64,000 nucleotides of DNA from Coniochaeta sp. PMI_546 (Eukaryota > Ascomycota > Sordariomycetes > Coniochaetales > Coniochaetaceae). Every line of letters begins with the position of its first letter. Within the stretch, counting starts at the first letter, position 1. A program made the position numbers and the translations under genes. The notes under the pieces were generated by a model. That model did not search any database. It was given only the letters and a program-made list of their open reading frames with translations, and was not told the origin of the DNA. The stretch covers positions 2,108,001-2,172,000 of the forward strand of contig MU271150.1 of NCBI GenBank assembly GCA_021432605.1, written 5' to 3'. Positions 39,993 to 50,724 of this stretch are shown piece after piece.

Positions 39993-42056
39993 ATGACCAC
40001 CGTTACCACCTCCATGCGACCAAGAGGTGGTGGCCCTCTCCTGTCTAGCGAACTGTCAACCCCAGTCAAGCCCATTCTACGAAAACCGCCCCAAGTCTTA
40101 GGAACTCGCTCGAGAGACGACGAGGATGATGAAACCGAGCATCCGGATGCAAAGCGCCGAAAAACGGTCATGTTTGACGAGAGCCTAAACATAGTCAAGG
40201 ACCTTGGCAGCAGGTCTCTAGATCAAGTGAAGCAGGAAGTGAGGCTCGCTCTACAACGTCACGCGGCCGGTGATGACGAGGACTACGATAACCTGAAAGA
40301 GATATTCGGTAGCGACCAGAAGCAGCGGTCTTCGCGGAGTTCGGACGACGAAGATTATGAGGCCAAGTCGCAAGATCTGCTCGCCTATGTGGTCGCACTC
40401 ACAAGCCATGTGACTCAGCTAGGAAGGTCATGTTCAGGACTGGTGAAAGCAATACTGAAATGCTCGTGGCTCGCGAGGGACGACGTCTTTGCCAAGGCTT
40501 TCGTCCAGTTTCTCGCCGCCCTGTCGAGCGCACAGGGATCCTATCTCGCCCAGGTCCTCTCTATGATGGTCGACAAGTTTTCCGAAGCACGACTGCGCTC
40601 ACCGCCCAACTACCCGCCCGTCAGTCGCGAGATGGTAAGACAGAGGCTCCATCTGGGACTCCGTTACCTCCTCGCTCTCTTCCCCGCAGCTCGCTCGGTA
40701 CTCGTCGGCCTCATAACGTCCAAGTTCCCGTATTCGGAGGAGTCAAAAGCAGTTCACCTAGCTTATGTGGACAACTTACTTCGCCTTATGAAGCATACAC
40801 CTGAGCTAGAGCGCGATATAATGGAGCTCATCACCAGCCGGGTCGTCAAGCTGGACGTCGAGATGCAGCTGGACTTGGAAGAAACAGACGACAACATCAC
40901 GGCGGCCGTAATGATGCAGCTAAGATCCAGCGAGGCGAAAGCCAGCGAAGATGACGAAGGCGACGATGCGGACGACAGCGATGCGGAGTCTATCTTGAGC
41001 GATGACTCGGCTTTGGACGAGAATAGTGCCAAGGTTATACACATTAAGAATCACATCGAAAAGATGGATGCCATCCTCGACACATTGTTCGAACTCTACA
41101 CACCATATTTCTCCGATCCAGATTCGCCAGAAGCCATCAGCTGTTACGAAAACATGCTTTCGGATTTCTCCAACGTCGTGCTTCCGACATATCGCTCAAG
41201 GCACTCTCAATTTCTTGTCTTCTATTTTGGCCAAAAGTCGACGCGACTGACAGAGATGTTCGTCGGCACTCTCTTCAACATCGCCTTCGAGTCCACCAGG
41301 CCTAGCATCGTCAAACAGTCGGCAGTGGCATACCTCGCTAGTTTTGTTGCCAGAGGAGCACGGGTGACGGGCGAGCAGGTCCAGACCATTGCTCGAACTT
41401 TGCTCAACTACATGGACTATCACCGTCACAACTACGAGCCAGAGTGCCGCGGGCCCGATCTCCGGCGGTACACTCAATATTACATGAACGTCCAGGCCCT
41501 TCTCTACCTCTTCTGCTTCCGGTGGAGGGACCTGATCGATCTGGAGACTAGCTCACCTAGAATCGACCCCGAAGACCCAGCCTCCTACCTGGGCCAAGAC
41601 CTAGACTGGATGATCGGGCTCAAGTCCGGCCTCCAAAACAACATCTTCAGCAAGCTCAACCCCCTCAAAGTCTGTTCCCCGGGCATCGTCGCCGAGTTCG
41701 CCAAACTCTCTCACCACCTCGGCCTGATGTACATCTACCCCCGCCTCGAATCGAACAAGCGCATCCAGCTCTCGCAGTTTGTTGGCGCCTACTCGACTGG
41801 TGGCGCGCTCCGTGACACGGGCTACGACCCGCAGGACGAGAAGTGGACGCACCTGGACCCGTACTTTCCCTTCGACCCCTACCAGCTGCCGATTAGTCGA
41901 CGCAGGCTGGAGGAGTCGGAGACGTACCTCCCCTGGACGTCCATACTGGATCTGGCTGACCCGGTGGACGACGACACGGAAGCGGACGAGGGAGACGAGG
42001 AGGAGGAGAACATCGAGGAGGACACGGCGACGGATGACGAGAGTACGTATGACTAG
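39993..42056 (+). CDS. rrn3: RNA polymerase I initiation factor RRN3 (TIF-IA)
   Basis: A single frame encodes 687 residues. RRN3 bridges initiation-competent Pol I to the core factor at the rDNA promoter and is a growth-regulated step of rRNA synthesis in the nucleolus. Family features are the N-terminal KRRKTVMFDE stretch, the HEAT-like helical repeats (residues about 90-560) with FVQFLAALSSAQGSYLAQVL, RQRLHLGLRYLLALFP and FVGTLFNIAFESTRPSIVKQ, a serine/acid-rich loop near residues 315-345 (EDDEGDDADDSDAES), and PLKVCSPGIVAEFA followed by LYPRLE-type residues near the end. An acidic C-terminus closes it. The frame is open 15 codons upstream without another ATG, so the ATG at 39993 was chosen. 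Confidence 0.95.
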   Translation: MTTVTTSMRPRGGGPLLSSELSTPVKPILRKPPQVLGTRSRDDEDDETEHPDAKRRKTVMFDESLNIVKDLGSRSLDQVKQEVRLALQRHAAGDDEDYDNLKEIFGSDQKQRSSRSSDDEDYEAKSQDLLAYVVALTSHVTQLGRSCSGLVKAILKCSWLARDDVFAKAFVQFLAALSSAQGSYLAQVLSMMVDKFSEARLRSPPNYPPVSREMVRQRLHLGLRYLLALFPAARSVLVGLITSKFPYSEESKAVHLAYVDNLLRLMKHTPELERDIMELITSRVVKLDVEMQLDLEETDDNITAAVMMQLRSSEAKASEDDEGDDADDSDAESILSDDSALDENSAKVIHIKNHIEKMDAILDTLFELYTPYFSDPDSPEAISCYENMLSDFSNVVLPTYRSRHSQFLVFYFGQKSTRLTEMFVGTLFNIAFESTRPSIVKQSAVAYLASFVARGARVTGEQVQTIARTLLNYMDYHRHNYEPECRGPDLRRYTQYYMNVQALLYLFCFRWRDLIDLETSSPRIDPEDPASYLGQDLDWMIGLKSGLQNNIFSKLNPLKVCSPGIVAEFAKLSHHLGLMYIYPRLESNKRIQLSQFVGAYSTGGALRDTGYDPQDEKWTHLDPYFPFDPYQLPISRRRLEESETYLPWTSILDLADPVDDDTEADEGDEEEENIEEDTATDDESTYD

Positions 42057-43269
42057 GAGGCATATAGTCTGGATGGCGTGAGGAATCTGCTCGAGGGCTG
42101 TCGGTTCAGACCGTCCATCTAGGGGTGCATTCAAGGAGAATGGTAGATTGTGAGGTTGGTTTCAATTTGAAAGGACTACGCGGTCCGTGGAGTTGAAACT
42201 TGAAGTCGGAATCATGATGACCGGAGTTGGGCATGCATCAGCGGCGTTGAGCGAAATGTTGTGTTTTATCTTGTCTATTGTAGCATATTTCGAAATAAAT
42301 ATGGCCGCTCGGCCGCAGCGCTAAATAACCTCAGATCCCCGTGCCATCCTGTTCGAGAAGCTCAGCATCCAGGGCTTGTTACGAGCACCGTGCAGGTTAT
42401 TTCGACGTGGCGGTTCGGAGCTGCATCCGTCATGTACAAGATAGGGCGGTCGGTGGTAGGTGTCGATCCATTCGGCGTACACCATTGCCTGCCGCATATT
42501 AGCCGGAAATCTTACAGAGATATTTTGGCTTCAGCAAGTACATGCGAGCAACGCTGCTGGGAGGGGAGTCGTTGCTTAGTCACTACTCGATGTGCGATAT
42601 ACGTTTCAAGAACACCACCACTATATAAGGTGATCAAACTCCAGATGAGAAGTAATCCAGGCGTTCGTGTTGTCGATGCGAGAGAAAAAACAAGATGTCC
42701 CAAGAGCAGAGTCAGGACTCCGCTAAGGATCGCAAACGGCCGACCTTTGAGTCTTGGTGGAAACGATCCAAGGACGTACTGAAGACGAGGAAGATAACCT
42801 TTGTGCAAGCAGCAAATCAGCAAGGTATGTTTCTAACCACATATTTCCTCCGGTTCCCTTGAACACGTCTTATCGAGATTGGTTTCTTGGCATCTCCCGG
42901 CAAGAGAGGTCATTGTTGTATGCACGTTACGGGACCTGCTATGCTTCGTGTGTCTCAATTGGGCGCAGAAGATTTGTCATGGACGCAGATGGAGTTAAAG
43001 GCGCATGCAGGAAGGAGCTGTCGGCACGGAATCTTATATGTCGACAACGCCCTCTCGGAACGATTGCGAGGAACTAGCGATGCTAGGAAACGTAACTGAT
43101 ATTGTTGCTCTTGCTTTCTTCTCCATGGTTGGAACAATGGGGTCATGGTCTTTCCTCCTGGTCTAAGGGTTTTGAAAATCCTTATATCTTTTCAGGAATC
43201 CCATGGCGGATATTCTGCTGTTAGGGCGCCGGATGCCTCTACTCGTACTCTCTTCGCTCAACAGATACG
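42057..43269. other. Spacer with a possible small gene
   Basis: Between RRN3 and the bZIP gene. An ATG-started, stop-free stretch at 42694-42823 ends at a good donor (GTATGT) and might be the first exon of a small gene; see the findings. Nothing else was recognised, and this stretch cannot be spliced in frame to the bZIP exon by the sites I see. Confidence 0.4.
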
Positions 43270-44417
43270 ATGCTGTTCAAGACTAAATGGAAGACAGGGG
43301 AAGAGCAGGATGCATCATCCTCCCAAAGCCCACAAGACAAAGCCAAGGCTCGCCGGGCTCAGGTTAGAAAGGCCCAGATCGAGCACCGGCAACGCAAAGC
43401 GAACTACGTCAAGCAACTCGAGATCGACATCGCCCGTATTCGCGACATGATCGCCGCTAGCCAGACGGAGACCCGTCGACTCCAGGCGGAAAACAACGCG
43501 ATGCTCTCTCGACTCGCTGCGGGATCCGTACCTTCGCTGCCGTCCATACCACCACTCGAGGAGCATACAGCTGGCAAGCCGCCGCAGGATATCCACATGT
43601 CCTTCTTGGACGATATCCAGCTCGACAACTCGAACGACGTCACCTTGAGTCTGGAGTTAGACCAAGTCATGAACCTACCCGTATATCAGATCAAAAGCGA
43701 TATGGCGAGCAGCAGTTATCCTGCCGATTCACATTCCGACCCCCTGTATCCTCCCGTGACCAAGGGGCAGGCCTCTTGGCCTTTTGCAAACCTGAACCCG
43801 GTGCAGACGCAGCAAATAGTTAACTTCATCCTTGCGTAAGACGGCGTCCGCTATCAGGTCCTATTTAATCAGTGGACTCGCTCAGTCACTAACATCAACT
43901 TTGCAGCCTCGAGCACATCTGCTGGGACCATTTCCACCCTTCCAACTTCCAGCCGGACGTAGCAGAGCCATTTGGCACAGAGTCGGGCCACACCCTCATG
44001 GCAAGCAGCCTAGCGCTACGCACAGCGCCAGAAGCTGTCTTCGACATCATGAAGGCACAGCCCCCACCTCACCAACAACCACTGTCAGCAATGGCAACAC
44101 CACCGCCAGTGTCGGCAGAAGTAGGGTCGCCGATTTCGTGGCCTGTGTCGGGGCTAACTCTACACTCCCTGTACGGGTTGGCCAGCAGCTTCAACTCGTC
44201 CGATCTAGACCTGGCACCTGTGCAGGCCTGGTTCGAGCTCGCGGCGCGGTATCCGCTCGAGATACTGTTGCGGAAAGACGTTGAGGACCAGCTCAAAAGA
44301 GAGTTCGTCGGTGTCGTTAAGTGTCCGCATTATGGAGCAGCCATCGAGAGAGGAGCGTTTGAAAGTATTTGTGCAAGGATTCTTGATCCGGAGGTGATGG
44401 GCTTGGGAGCTATATGA
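43270..44417 (+). CDS. bZIP transcription factor with atypical basic region
   Basis: Two exons (43270-43835 and 43907-44417) joined over a 71-nt intron encode 358 residues. The basic region and zipper occupy about residues 24-85: KARRAQVRKAQIEHRQRKAN, followed by leucine/isoleucine heptads (LEIDIARIRDMIAASQ... LQAENNAM). At the position of the invariant Asn in the normal RAQNRxAQ motif this protein has Val, while the Arg (HRQR) is kept. After it comes a stretch with acidic residues (FLDDIQLD), and a C-terminal helical part (about 190-358) with VNFILALEHICWDHFHP and a final AIERGAFESICARI. Such factors with RRAQVR occur in filamentous fungi, so the change is probably a family trait. DNA target and role are unknown. 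The ATG is the first after an in-frame stop at 43222. Confidence 0.88.
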
Positions 44418-46135
44418 GCTGTGAAGCATGAAGAAAGCCAAGGGTAAATTTATCATGCCCGCACATGAAGATGAGCATCAAGGCCTCGAATGCAAATATT
44501 GCTGACTATAAAACGATCTTGAGAGCCTCCTCATCGAAGAGAGACTTCTACTTGAAAGGTATCAGTCTAATAACATACTGGGATCGTAAAAAATGAAGAT
44601 CTGCAAATGACCACCAAGACTGCCCTTGCAACTAACTCTTGAGCAAGACGAGGACCATACAAGGGGACATCACCACATACTAGTACAACTTCCATCCCCC
44701 ATCCAGAGGGTGAGAGCAACAACTGCCTAGCAGGACATGAAGGCCTCACCAAAGTCGCGAGTAAAGCGCGTGGGTAAGCTCACGTTGTACAACCAATCTG
44801 TCTCCTTATGTGGACGTAGGTCATAAGTCCCCAGGTGAAGGTAGTGAGGCTCCTCACAACGAGCATCGCCGTGGGGGCCACACATCGCTTGCGGAGCAGG
44901 TGACTCGAATTTCTGTGGCCCCCCTTGTCGTTTCTCCTTAACCATGGCGACGGGAAATGATTGGAAGTGACTTCACTTCCGCTGGCCCTTCATTTTGCGA
45001 TGATCTCTGCCAGCGCCAGCACCACGACGCAGCCAAAAGCAGGGCTGTTCGTTGAACAACGGCCTGAGTTAAAGGAGATCAAGTCCTCAGAGACTGGTCA
45101 AATGGGACGAGGGGACAACTGGCGGGTGTTATCGCGTGCCACATTTCCGAGTGAGGCTGTGTTTTGATTGAAACAAAAGCTTGTGCTCTCCTAGCGAGAC
45201 TAGTACGTAGAAGAATTTCGCTGGTTGATCACTCCCTGGCAGAGGCTCGAACATGTGATGTTTACCGAAAAGAAGAGTTGGCAAGATACGTGTACCTAGC
45301 CTGAAAATATAATAGCATTGTCTTCTTCCTGGCAGCCACAGCCAGATACGTCACGTCAAAACAGCACTGCCTTGTGCAAAATGAGGGGTAGCTGACACGC
45401 AGTCCATCGTGCTAAAACAACGAAAACACTCGTAATGCTTTGCTCTCCGCCCATTGGAAGAGAATCGGCGAGTGACAAGTATCACGAATGGGATTAGTGG
45501 CAGATAATTCGCCGGCCAGAGACACGTCGTGTGTTTGTCGCGCTCGTGACTTGTCGATGCCTCAACCCGTCAAGGCTGCCTTATCACGGTCGGGATGCGA
45601 GTTCATTGATAGGAAAAGGGAAACATTGTGTACACATGGGGATGAAAAGGAGGGTGAATGAGGGGCTGATTCTGCTTGCTGAAAGTTTGCGCGAAAGACT
45701 TCCGGAAAGTCCAGTGACTTGTGGCCAGAGCAACATAGACCTTCACTAGTCCAAGTACCAAGTACCAAGTACCTCATTAGGTACAGCATGTTGCAGCAAA
45801 ACAACAGGATCAACTAGCGCCAGAAGTACCCGTCCCGTGTTGATTGGCGATAAAGATACTTTTGTCCCTGCCCAAAGTGCCCCAGGCTCCCGAAACCCTG
45901 GCACTTGCCGTCTGTCCCTCTTTCGAAGTGGGAAAAGACTTCAACCCACGCCGGCCCTTTCCTTCCTTTGCTAACACCTCGAACCTGATCGACTGCTTCC
46001 AAAACAACCCTCACTCCAAAAAACACAACATCACCACATCCGGTCCCGTACCACCACTCTCTATCACCGCCCGAAACCCGCACTTTGATTTTCAAAGCTT
46101 CACGCACTTTCAAGACCAAGTCAAACAACTACAAG
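44418..46135. other. Spacer upstream of 14-3-3
   Basis: This contains the 14-3-3 promoter and a C-rich, TC-rich leader (45880-46135). A (CCAAGTA)3 repeat lies at 45751-45773. A 72-codon ATG frame on the minus strand (44945-44727) has no recognised domain. Confidence 0.5.
45751..45773. repeat. (CCAAGTA)3 tandem repeat
   Basis: Three exact heptamer copies plus CC lie about 370 bases upstream of the 14-3-3 start. Confidence 0.85.
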
Positions 46136-47386
46136 ATGGCGACTGAAGTAAGTCGAGTCCCCACCAGTTTCCGCAACACCCCCGGTTTGCTCTCGCGCCG
46201 CCATCACCGCTTCCACTTGAATCTTCCTCTCCCTCTAGCGACCTTGGTCCGCCAGCCCGACCATGATCATCCATGTCCCAACCACAAGAGCACCCTTATG
46301 ACTAGTATGCGAGTTCTTTGCTAACCATGTTCCACTGGTACAGCGCGAGAGGTCAGTTCTGTCATTGTTGACATTGCACGATCCGCACTGCGGCATGACT
46401 GGACACTGACATAGCTACCCTCCTGCAGCAAGACTTTCCTCGCCCGCCTCTGCGAGCAGGCTGAGCGCTACGACGAGATGGTGACCTACATGAAGGAGGT
46501 GGCCAAGCTCGGCGGTGAGCTCACTGTTGACGAGCGCAACCTTCTGTCGGTTGCCTACAAGAACGTTGTCGGCACCCGCCGTGCGTCGTGGAGAATCATT
46601 TCTTCCATCGAGCAAAAAGAGGAGTCCAAGGGCTCTGAGAAGCACGTTGGCACCATCCGAGACTACCGCAATAAGATTGAGGCCGAGCTCGAGAAGGTCT
46701 GCCAAGATGTCCTCGATGTCCTGGACGAGTCTCTCATCCCCAATGCCGCTACCGGCGAGTCCAAGGTGTTCTACCACAAGATGTATGTGACATATTCTCC
46801 AACTGGGTGATGAGCCTTAACAGGTTATGGCTACTAACCTCGCGTTTGCTATATAGGAAGGGTGACTATCATCGTTATCTCGCCGAGTTCGCATCTGGCG
46901 AGAAGCGCAAGCTTGCCGCCACTGCTGCTCACGAGGCTTACAAGGTAGACTCAGTCCATAATTCTTACATTAACGTGGCTGTAGAGGTGGCATGGCTAAC
47001 CAGAACTTCGCAATGTCCAGAGCGCTACCGATGTTGCCCAGACGGAGCTGACCCCAACCCACCCCATCCGTCTCGGCCTGGCACTCAATTTCTCAGTCTT
47101 CTACTATGAGATTCTGAACTCGCCCGACCGCGCCTGTCACCTGGCCAAGCAGGCCTTTGACGACGCCATTGCCGAGCTCGACTCGCTCTCCGAGGAGTCT
47201 TACCGTGACAGCACGCTTATCATGCAGCTGCTGCGCGACAACCTCACCCTCTGGACCTCGTCCGACACCGCCGAGTCCGAGGCTCAAGCCACCGCCGGCG
47301 CCACCGAGGCTCCCAAGGGTGAGGCTGACAAGCCTGCCGAGAAGGAGGCAGAAGGCAAGGCCGACGAGCCGGTTGCTGAGTCCTAA
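46136..47386 (+). CDS. 14-3-3 protein
   Basis: Five exons (46136-46147, 46344-46351, 46429-46782, 46857-46944, 47021-47386) encode 275 residues. Exon 1 gives MATE, exon 2 is only 8 nt (CGC GAG AG), and exon 3 continues [19 protein letters not shown]. Signatures are complete: the [20 protein letters not shown] stretch, and [20 protein letters not shown] near residues 205-225, with the phosphopeptide-binding Lys, two Arg and Tyr. 14-3-3 proteins bind phosphorylated partners in signalling and cell-cycle control (BMH1/2 in yeast). The C-terminal tail is Ala/Glu/Lys-rich and variable. The first intron, about 196 nt, is longer than most in this window. The 8-nt exon is supported because [14 protein letters not shown] is the usual fungal start. 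Confidence 0.97.
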
Positions 47387-48353
47387 AGGGCTCCATCCAT
47401 GCTTGCACTTGCCAGTATCTGTGCAGTCATGTGCTTTGGCATCTCAAGGCATGATGTCATCCGCGGCTGGTTGCCATGATGATGCCCCTCTGGAACTTTT
47501 TTCAGGCTAGAGCTACACTTTGTTGACCAGCTGGCGGACTGATGAACACGGCACATTGGTTCTTGGACGGTTGATTCGGAGTTGGTTTGATGGGGGGATG
47601 AAAATGCAGGGCATGGTATTCTCTTGATTTCTGTTTCTCGTTTGACTTTGATCCCGCTCGGAAGGGTGTTGCTGGCAGGGGCTTCCCGGTTTGGGGTCAA
47701 GGAGCTGGAATTGACTTGACAGTCAACCCAATGCACACGAAACTAACCATAACAACTTTACCGACCTCTCCTCCCGTGCCCTTTGTGTTTTTCATAACCC
47801 CCCAAAGAGCCTGTGGTGGATCATGTTCATGTTGTTTTTCTCTTATCTCTAGTCTCCCTGACGGCTGATCGCGTGTGTTGCGTCTGCTCTTGTTTTCCAT
47901 CTTGTCTGCGAGAAGATGAATGGTCTTTTCCCGGTAAATCCCCGTGTGTTGGTTCAGTAGCTATCACAATCCCCAAACAAACCAAATGTAAATCCTGAAT
48001 AAAGGAATATACCAACATGGTCATACCAGCCTCATGGCTGTCCTCCATCTCTCCGAGTGACTACACATACGATTCCAGCACGACTCCTGGATCTGGGGGA
48101 CAAGAAACGGTGGCAAAGTTTGATGAATGTGCCCCCCTCGTAGAGTCTATGTGATTTACTGCTCTAGAACTGCTCTCTCTCTCTCTCTCTCTTTCTCTCT
48201 CTATCTTCTCTCCCTGGGTATTGTCGCCTGTGCGCCTGTATCCTAAGCAAACCTACCATTAACCAACCCACCTATAAATATGCACAGCCCAAAACTCCAC
48301 GGGTCTAGCCGTTCTATCGACCATCCTCAACCTTATATGCCCTCTCAAGTGCG
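47387..48353. other. Spacer between convergent genes
   Basis: 3' flanks of 14-3-3 and the unknown gene. A TC microsatellite lies at 48173-48202. No gene or RNA was recognised. Confidence 0.5.
48173..48202. repeat. Interrupted (CT)n microsatellite
   Basis: About ten CT units followed by a TTC interruption and further CT units, in a convergent spacer. Confidence 0.85.
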
Positions 48354-49466
48354 TCAGCCGTCCTCCCTCATATTCCGGCCCTCCTTCCTCAGCAACCTCT
48401 GCGCCCTCCTCAACCTCGCCTGCCGCTCCTCAATATCATCCCCTGCTCGGCGGACGTGGCCGTCCTTGCTCGACCGGCTGAGCTTATCGACATCCACTTC
48501 GCCATCCTCATCATCTTCCTCGTCGTAGCCTCCGTGTCCGCCAGCTTGTGAGATAGGGGTGGTGGCAGGCATGTCACTATCCGGGCCCCTGCCTTGTCTG
48601 TCCGGACTCTGCCGGCTCCCCGTCCTGTCGAGGATTCTTCTCCATGCCAGCTTACACATGAGCGCCATCTTCGCGACCCCGCTGGTAGGTGGCAGGACGA
48701 ACTCCTGGTCGGGAGGGATATTTGGCGACGGCTGTCTGCTGCAATTGCGGCACACCGAGGCAACCACATCCGGCCTTGGTTCACTCGTCGGGGCGGCCGT
48801 CGCATCACCTTTTTGCCGTCCACGCTCGGTCTCGGCTGTCCCCGTATTGGTACTCGTTGAATCGTCACCTCTACCCTTCGGGTAGCTACTGTCCCGGCTC
48901 ATGGTCGCCGGCGGCGACGGACGTCCGTCAGGAGCAGCCGTACTATCGGCGCAGGCGCAGTATGTCTCGTCCCACAGCTCCCAGACGGCATTTGACCAGC
49001 CGCTCACCCAGGCCTCGAGCTGCACCTTATGGGCCCTTCCGGGCATGGTCTGGTAGCGGATCGTCTGCCAGTTTGGTCTCTTCGCCGTTTGGGGGAAGGT
49101 CTCTCGTTGGGTAATCTGTGGACGCGTCTCTGCCTGGAAGGGGTGGCTTAGTCGGCTGTCTCCCCAAGCACCCTCCCTTCTTGCTTGGTCTGGCGTCTCG
49201 TCCCGTGTCTTCGATCCGTGGCTGTCGCCCGCCTCGTCGCTACCGTAAGCACCTATCGGGGGAGATGGTGACACTGCGGTGTGGTACGACGGCACCGTGT
49301 CGTCTTCACGCTCTTCCTCCTCTTCCTCCCCGACGGCCGACATGTCGCAGCTATACGCATACGATACCGGCACCTCCTTCTGGCCTATCAAGTCGTAAAG
49401 GGCGACGGGAGGTCCCGCGGCGTAAGTTGAGGCGCCGCCTCCCGACAGTGCCATGTCTTTGTACAT
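48354..49466 (-). CDS. Uncharacterised Pro/Ser/acid-rich protein
   Basis: A single ATG-to-stop frame encodes 370 residues. I do not recognise it. The first 45 residues are mixed (VALYDLIGQKEVPVSYAYSC), then a run of seven Glu, and a long Pro/Ser/Arg-rich stretch. A Trp-rich patch near residues 151-170 (LEAWVSGWSNAVWELWDETYCAC) looks like a short conserved helix. A CRNC pair lies near 235 and a hydrophobic segment, SGVAKMALMCKLAWRRI, near 260. The end is acidic (DEEDDEDGEVDVD) and then a basic helix (ERQARLRRAQRLLRKEGR). No signal peptide is present. The frame is unusually long and free of stops for non-coding DNA, and starts with a real ATG; its mirror strand is also open in parts because of GC-rich codons. 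Confidence 0.6.
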   Translation of the reverse strand: MYKDMALSGGGASTYAAGPPVALYDLIGQKEVPVSYAYSCDMSAVGEEEEEEREDDTVPSYHTAVSPSPPIGAYGSDEAGDSHGSKTRDETPDQARREGAWGDSRLSHPFQAETRPQITQRETFPQTAKRPNWQTIRYQTMPGRAHKVQLEAWVSGWSNAVWELWDETYCACADSTAAPDGRPSPPATMSRDSSYPKGRGDDSTSTNTGTAETERGRQKGDATAAPTSEPRPDVVASVCRNCSRQPSPNIPPDQEFVLPPTSGVAKMALMCKLAWRRILDRTGSRQSPDRQGRGPDSDMPATTPISQAGGHGGYDEEDDEDGEVDVDKLSRSSKDGHVRRAGDDIEERQARLRRAQRLLRKEGRNMREDG

Positions 49467-50724
49467 TTCCTGAGATTGGATCCTCTAGTGCCGCTCGCGC
49501 GGTCGTAGGTTCCGTGCGGTCCTGCTAGTTACGGTGGTAAAGTCGCTTCCTTTCCTCGTTTCGGGCCTCTAATAAGACCTGGAGGACGGTGTTTGTGTCC
49601 GGTGGTGAGGGTTGCGCGATAGTCCAAGGACTAGTATCGTATGTCTAGGACCTCGTTGAAGGGGTCAAGAACCCAGTCTATCATCAACTGTAAATGCAGT
49701 GCAGGCTGCCGCTGCGTAACATGAAACAAGTGAGTGTGATCTGTTGGCGCGGGGGGCACACGACTCATTCGCGACTTTTGTCGACCGGCTTGCCACGAAT
49801 GGCCTGCAAGGATACCAAGCTGCAAAAGCCGGGGCAGGGTTGCTTTGCTCCTCTCTCGAAAAGCAGAGAACGGGATTAACGGCAGACGCCGTCGCTCAAA
49901 TGCTGTTCCTGTAGAAAGATCGACGTCCGGGTGTCGAATTAGACAACGTCCCAACGGGGGATCAAAATCATCTGGCGACCATCTTTACCATCTGCGCGGA
50001 GTCGGACATGTCTCGGACAGGGGCACAGGAAAAAGAAGAAAAGAGGAGAAATGATTTGGAGGTGACAGGAAACTGGTGTCCAGTCTGTCTGTCTGGTTGG
50101 ACTGGCTCTGAGTGTCGCAAGAAGATTGGGTCAGAAGACACGGATACTGTGCGGGCAGAGTGTTTGCGAATGACTCTTTGGGGGGGCACACCTGTGTTTG
50201 ACTTGACGGCGAAAGGGTAGCCCTGCTAGGCCTTGCTGCCCTGCTGCCCTGCAGGGTCGACGCTTGGCGGTTAGCCACGAGGCGCAGAATGACGTCGTTG
50301 TGGGCACCGTGCGCAGGAAAGAAAAGTTCGCAGCCCGTGTGTGTTTCGTTAACGTCCGGAGCTAAGATTGTGTGGCTGATATATTCCAGGGCAACAGCAG
50401 CGATAGTGATCTTGTACACCTCGCGGACTACTAACTTGACCTACACGAGGATTCGATGCAAAGAAGTTGATGCCTCAAGCTATACAGCCTGTTCTCGTAT
50501 TACTCTTGTAAATCACCCCGTCTCTCGTCATCGTGGCTTTGAATATCCCGTAACACAGTGTCGTCGCGTACGCCTTGCTCCCAAGCCTCTATGTATCGCC
50601 ATCCGTCCAAAGACAACGATGCTCCTATTCTAATTACAACCACCTATGCCATGCCCGACGCCGATAATCAGTTGGCGAAATGTATTCTTACTCTTTCGTT
50701 CCTCCACAAAGGCTCTGGTGACGG
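49467..50724. other. Spacer between tandem minus-strand genes
   Basis: This holds the promoter of the unknown gene and the 3' flank of the phosphoinositide phosphatase. Overlapping short frames only; no repeat or RNA gene was recognised. Confidence 0.5.

Noticed and set aside
44727-44945. 72-codon minus-strand ATG frame
   Set aside because: Short, no recognised family, no adjacent exon with matching phase; kept only as a note.
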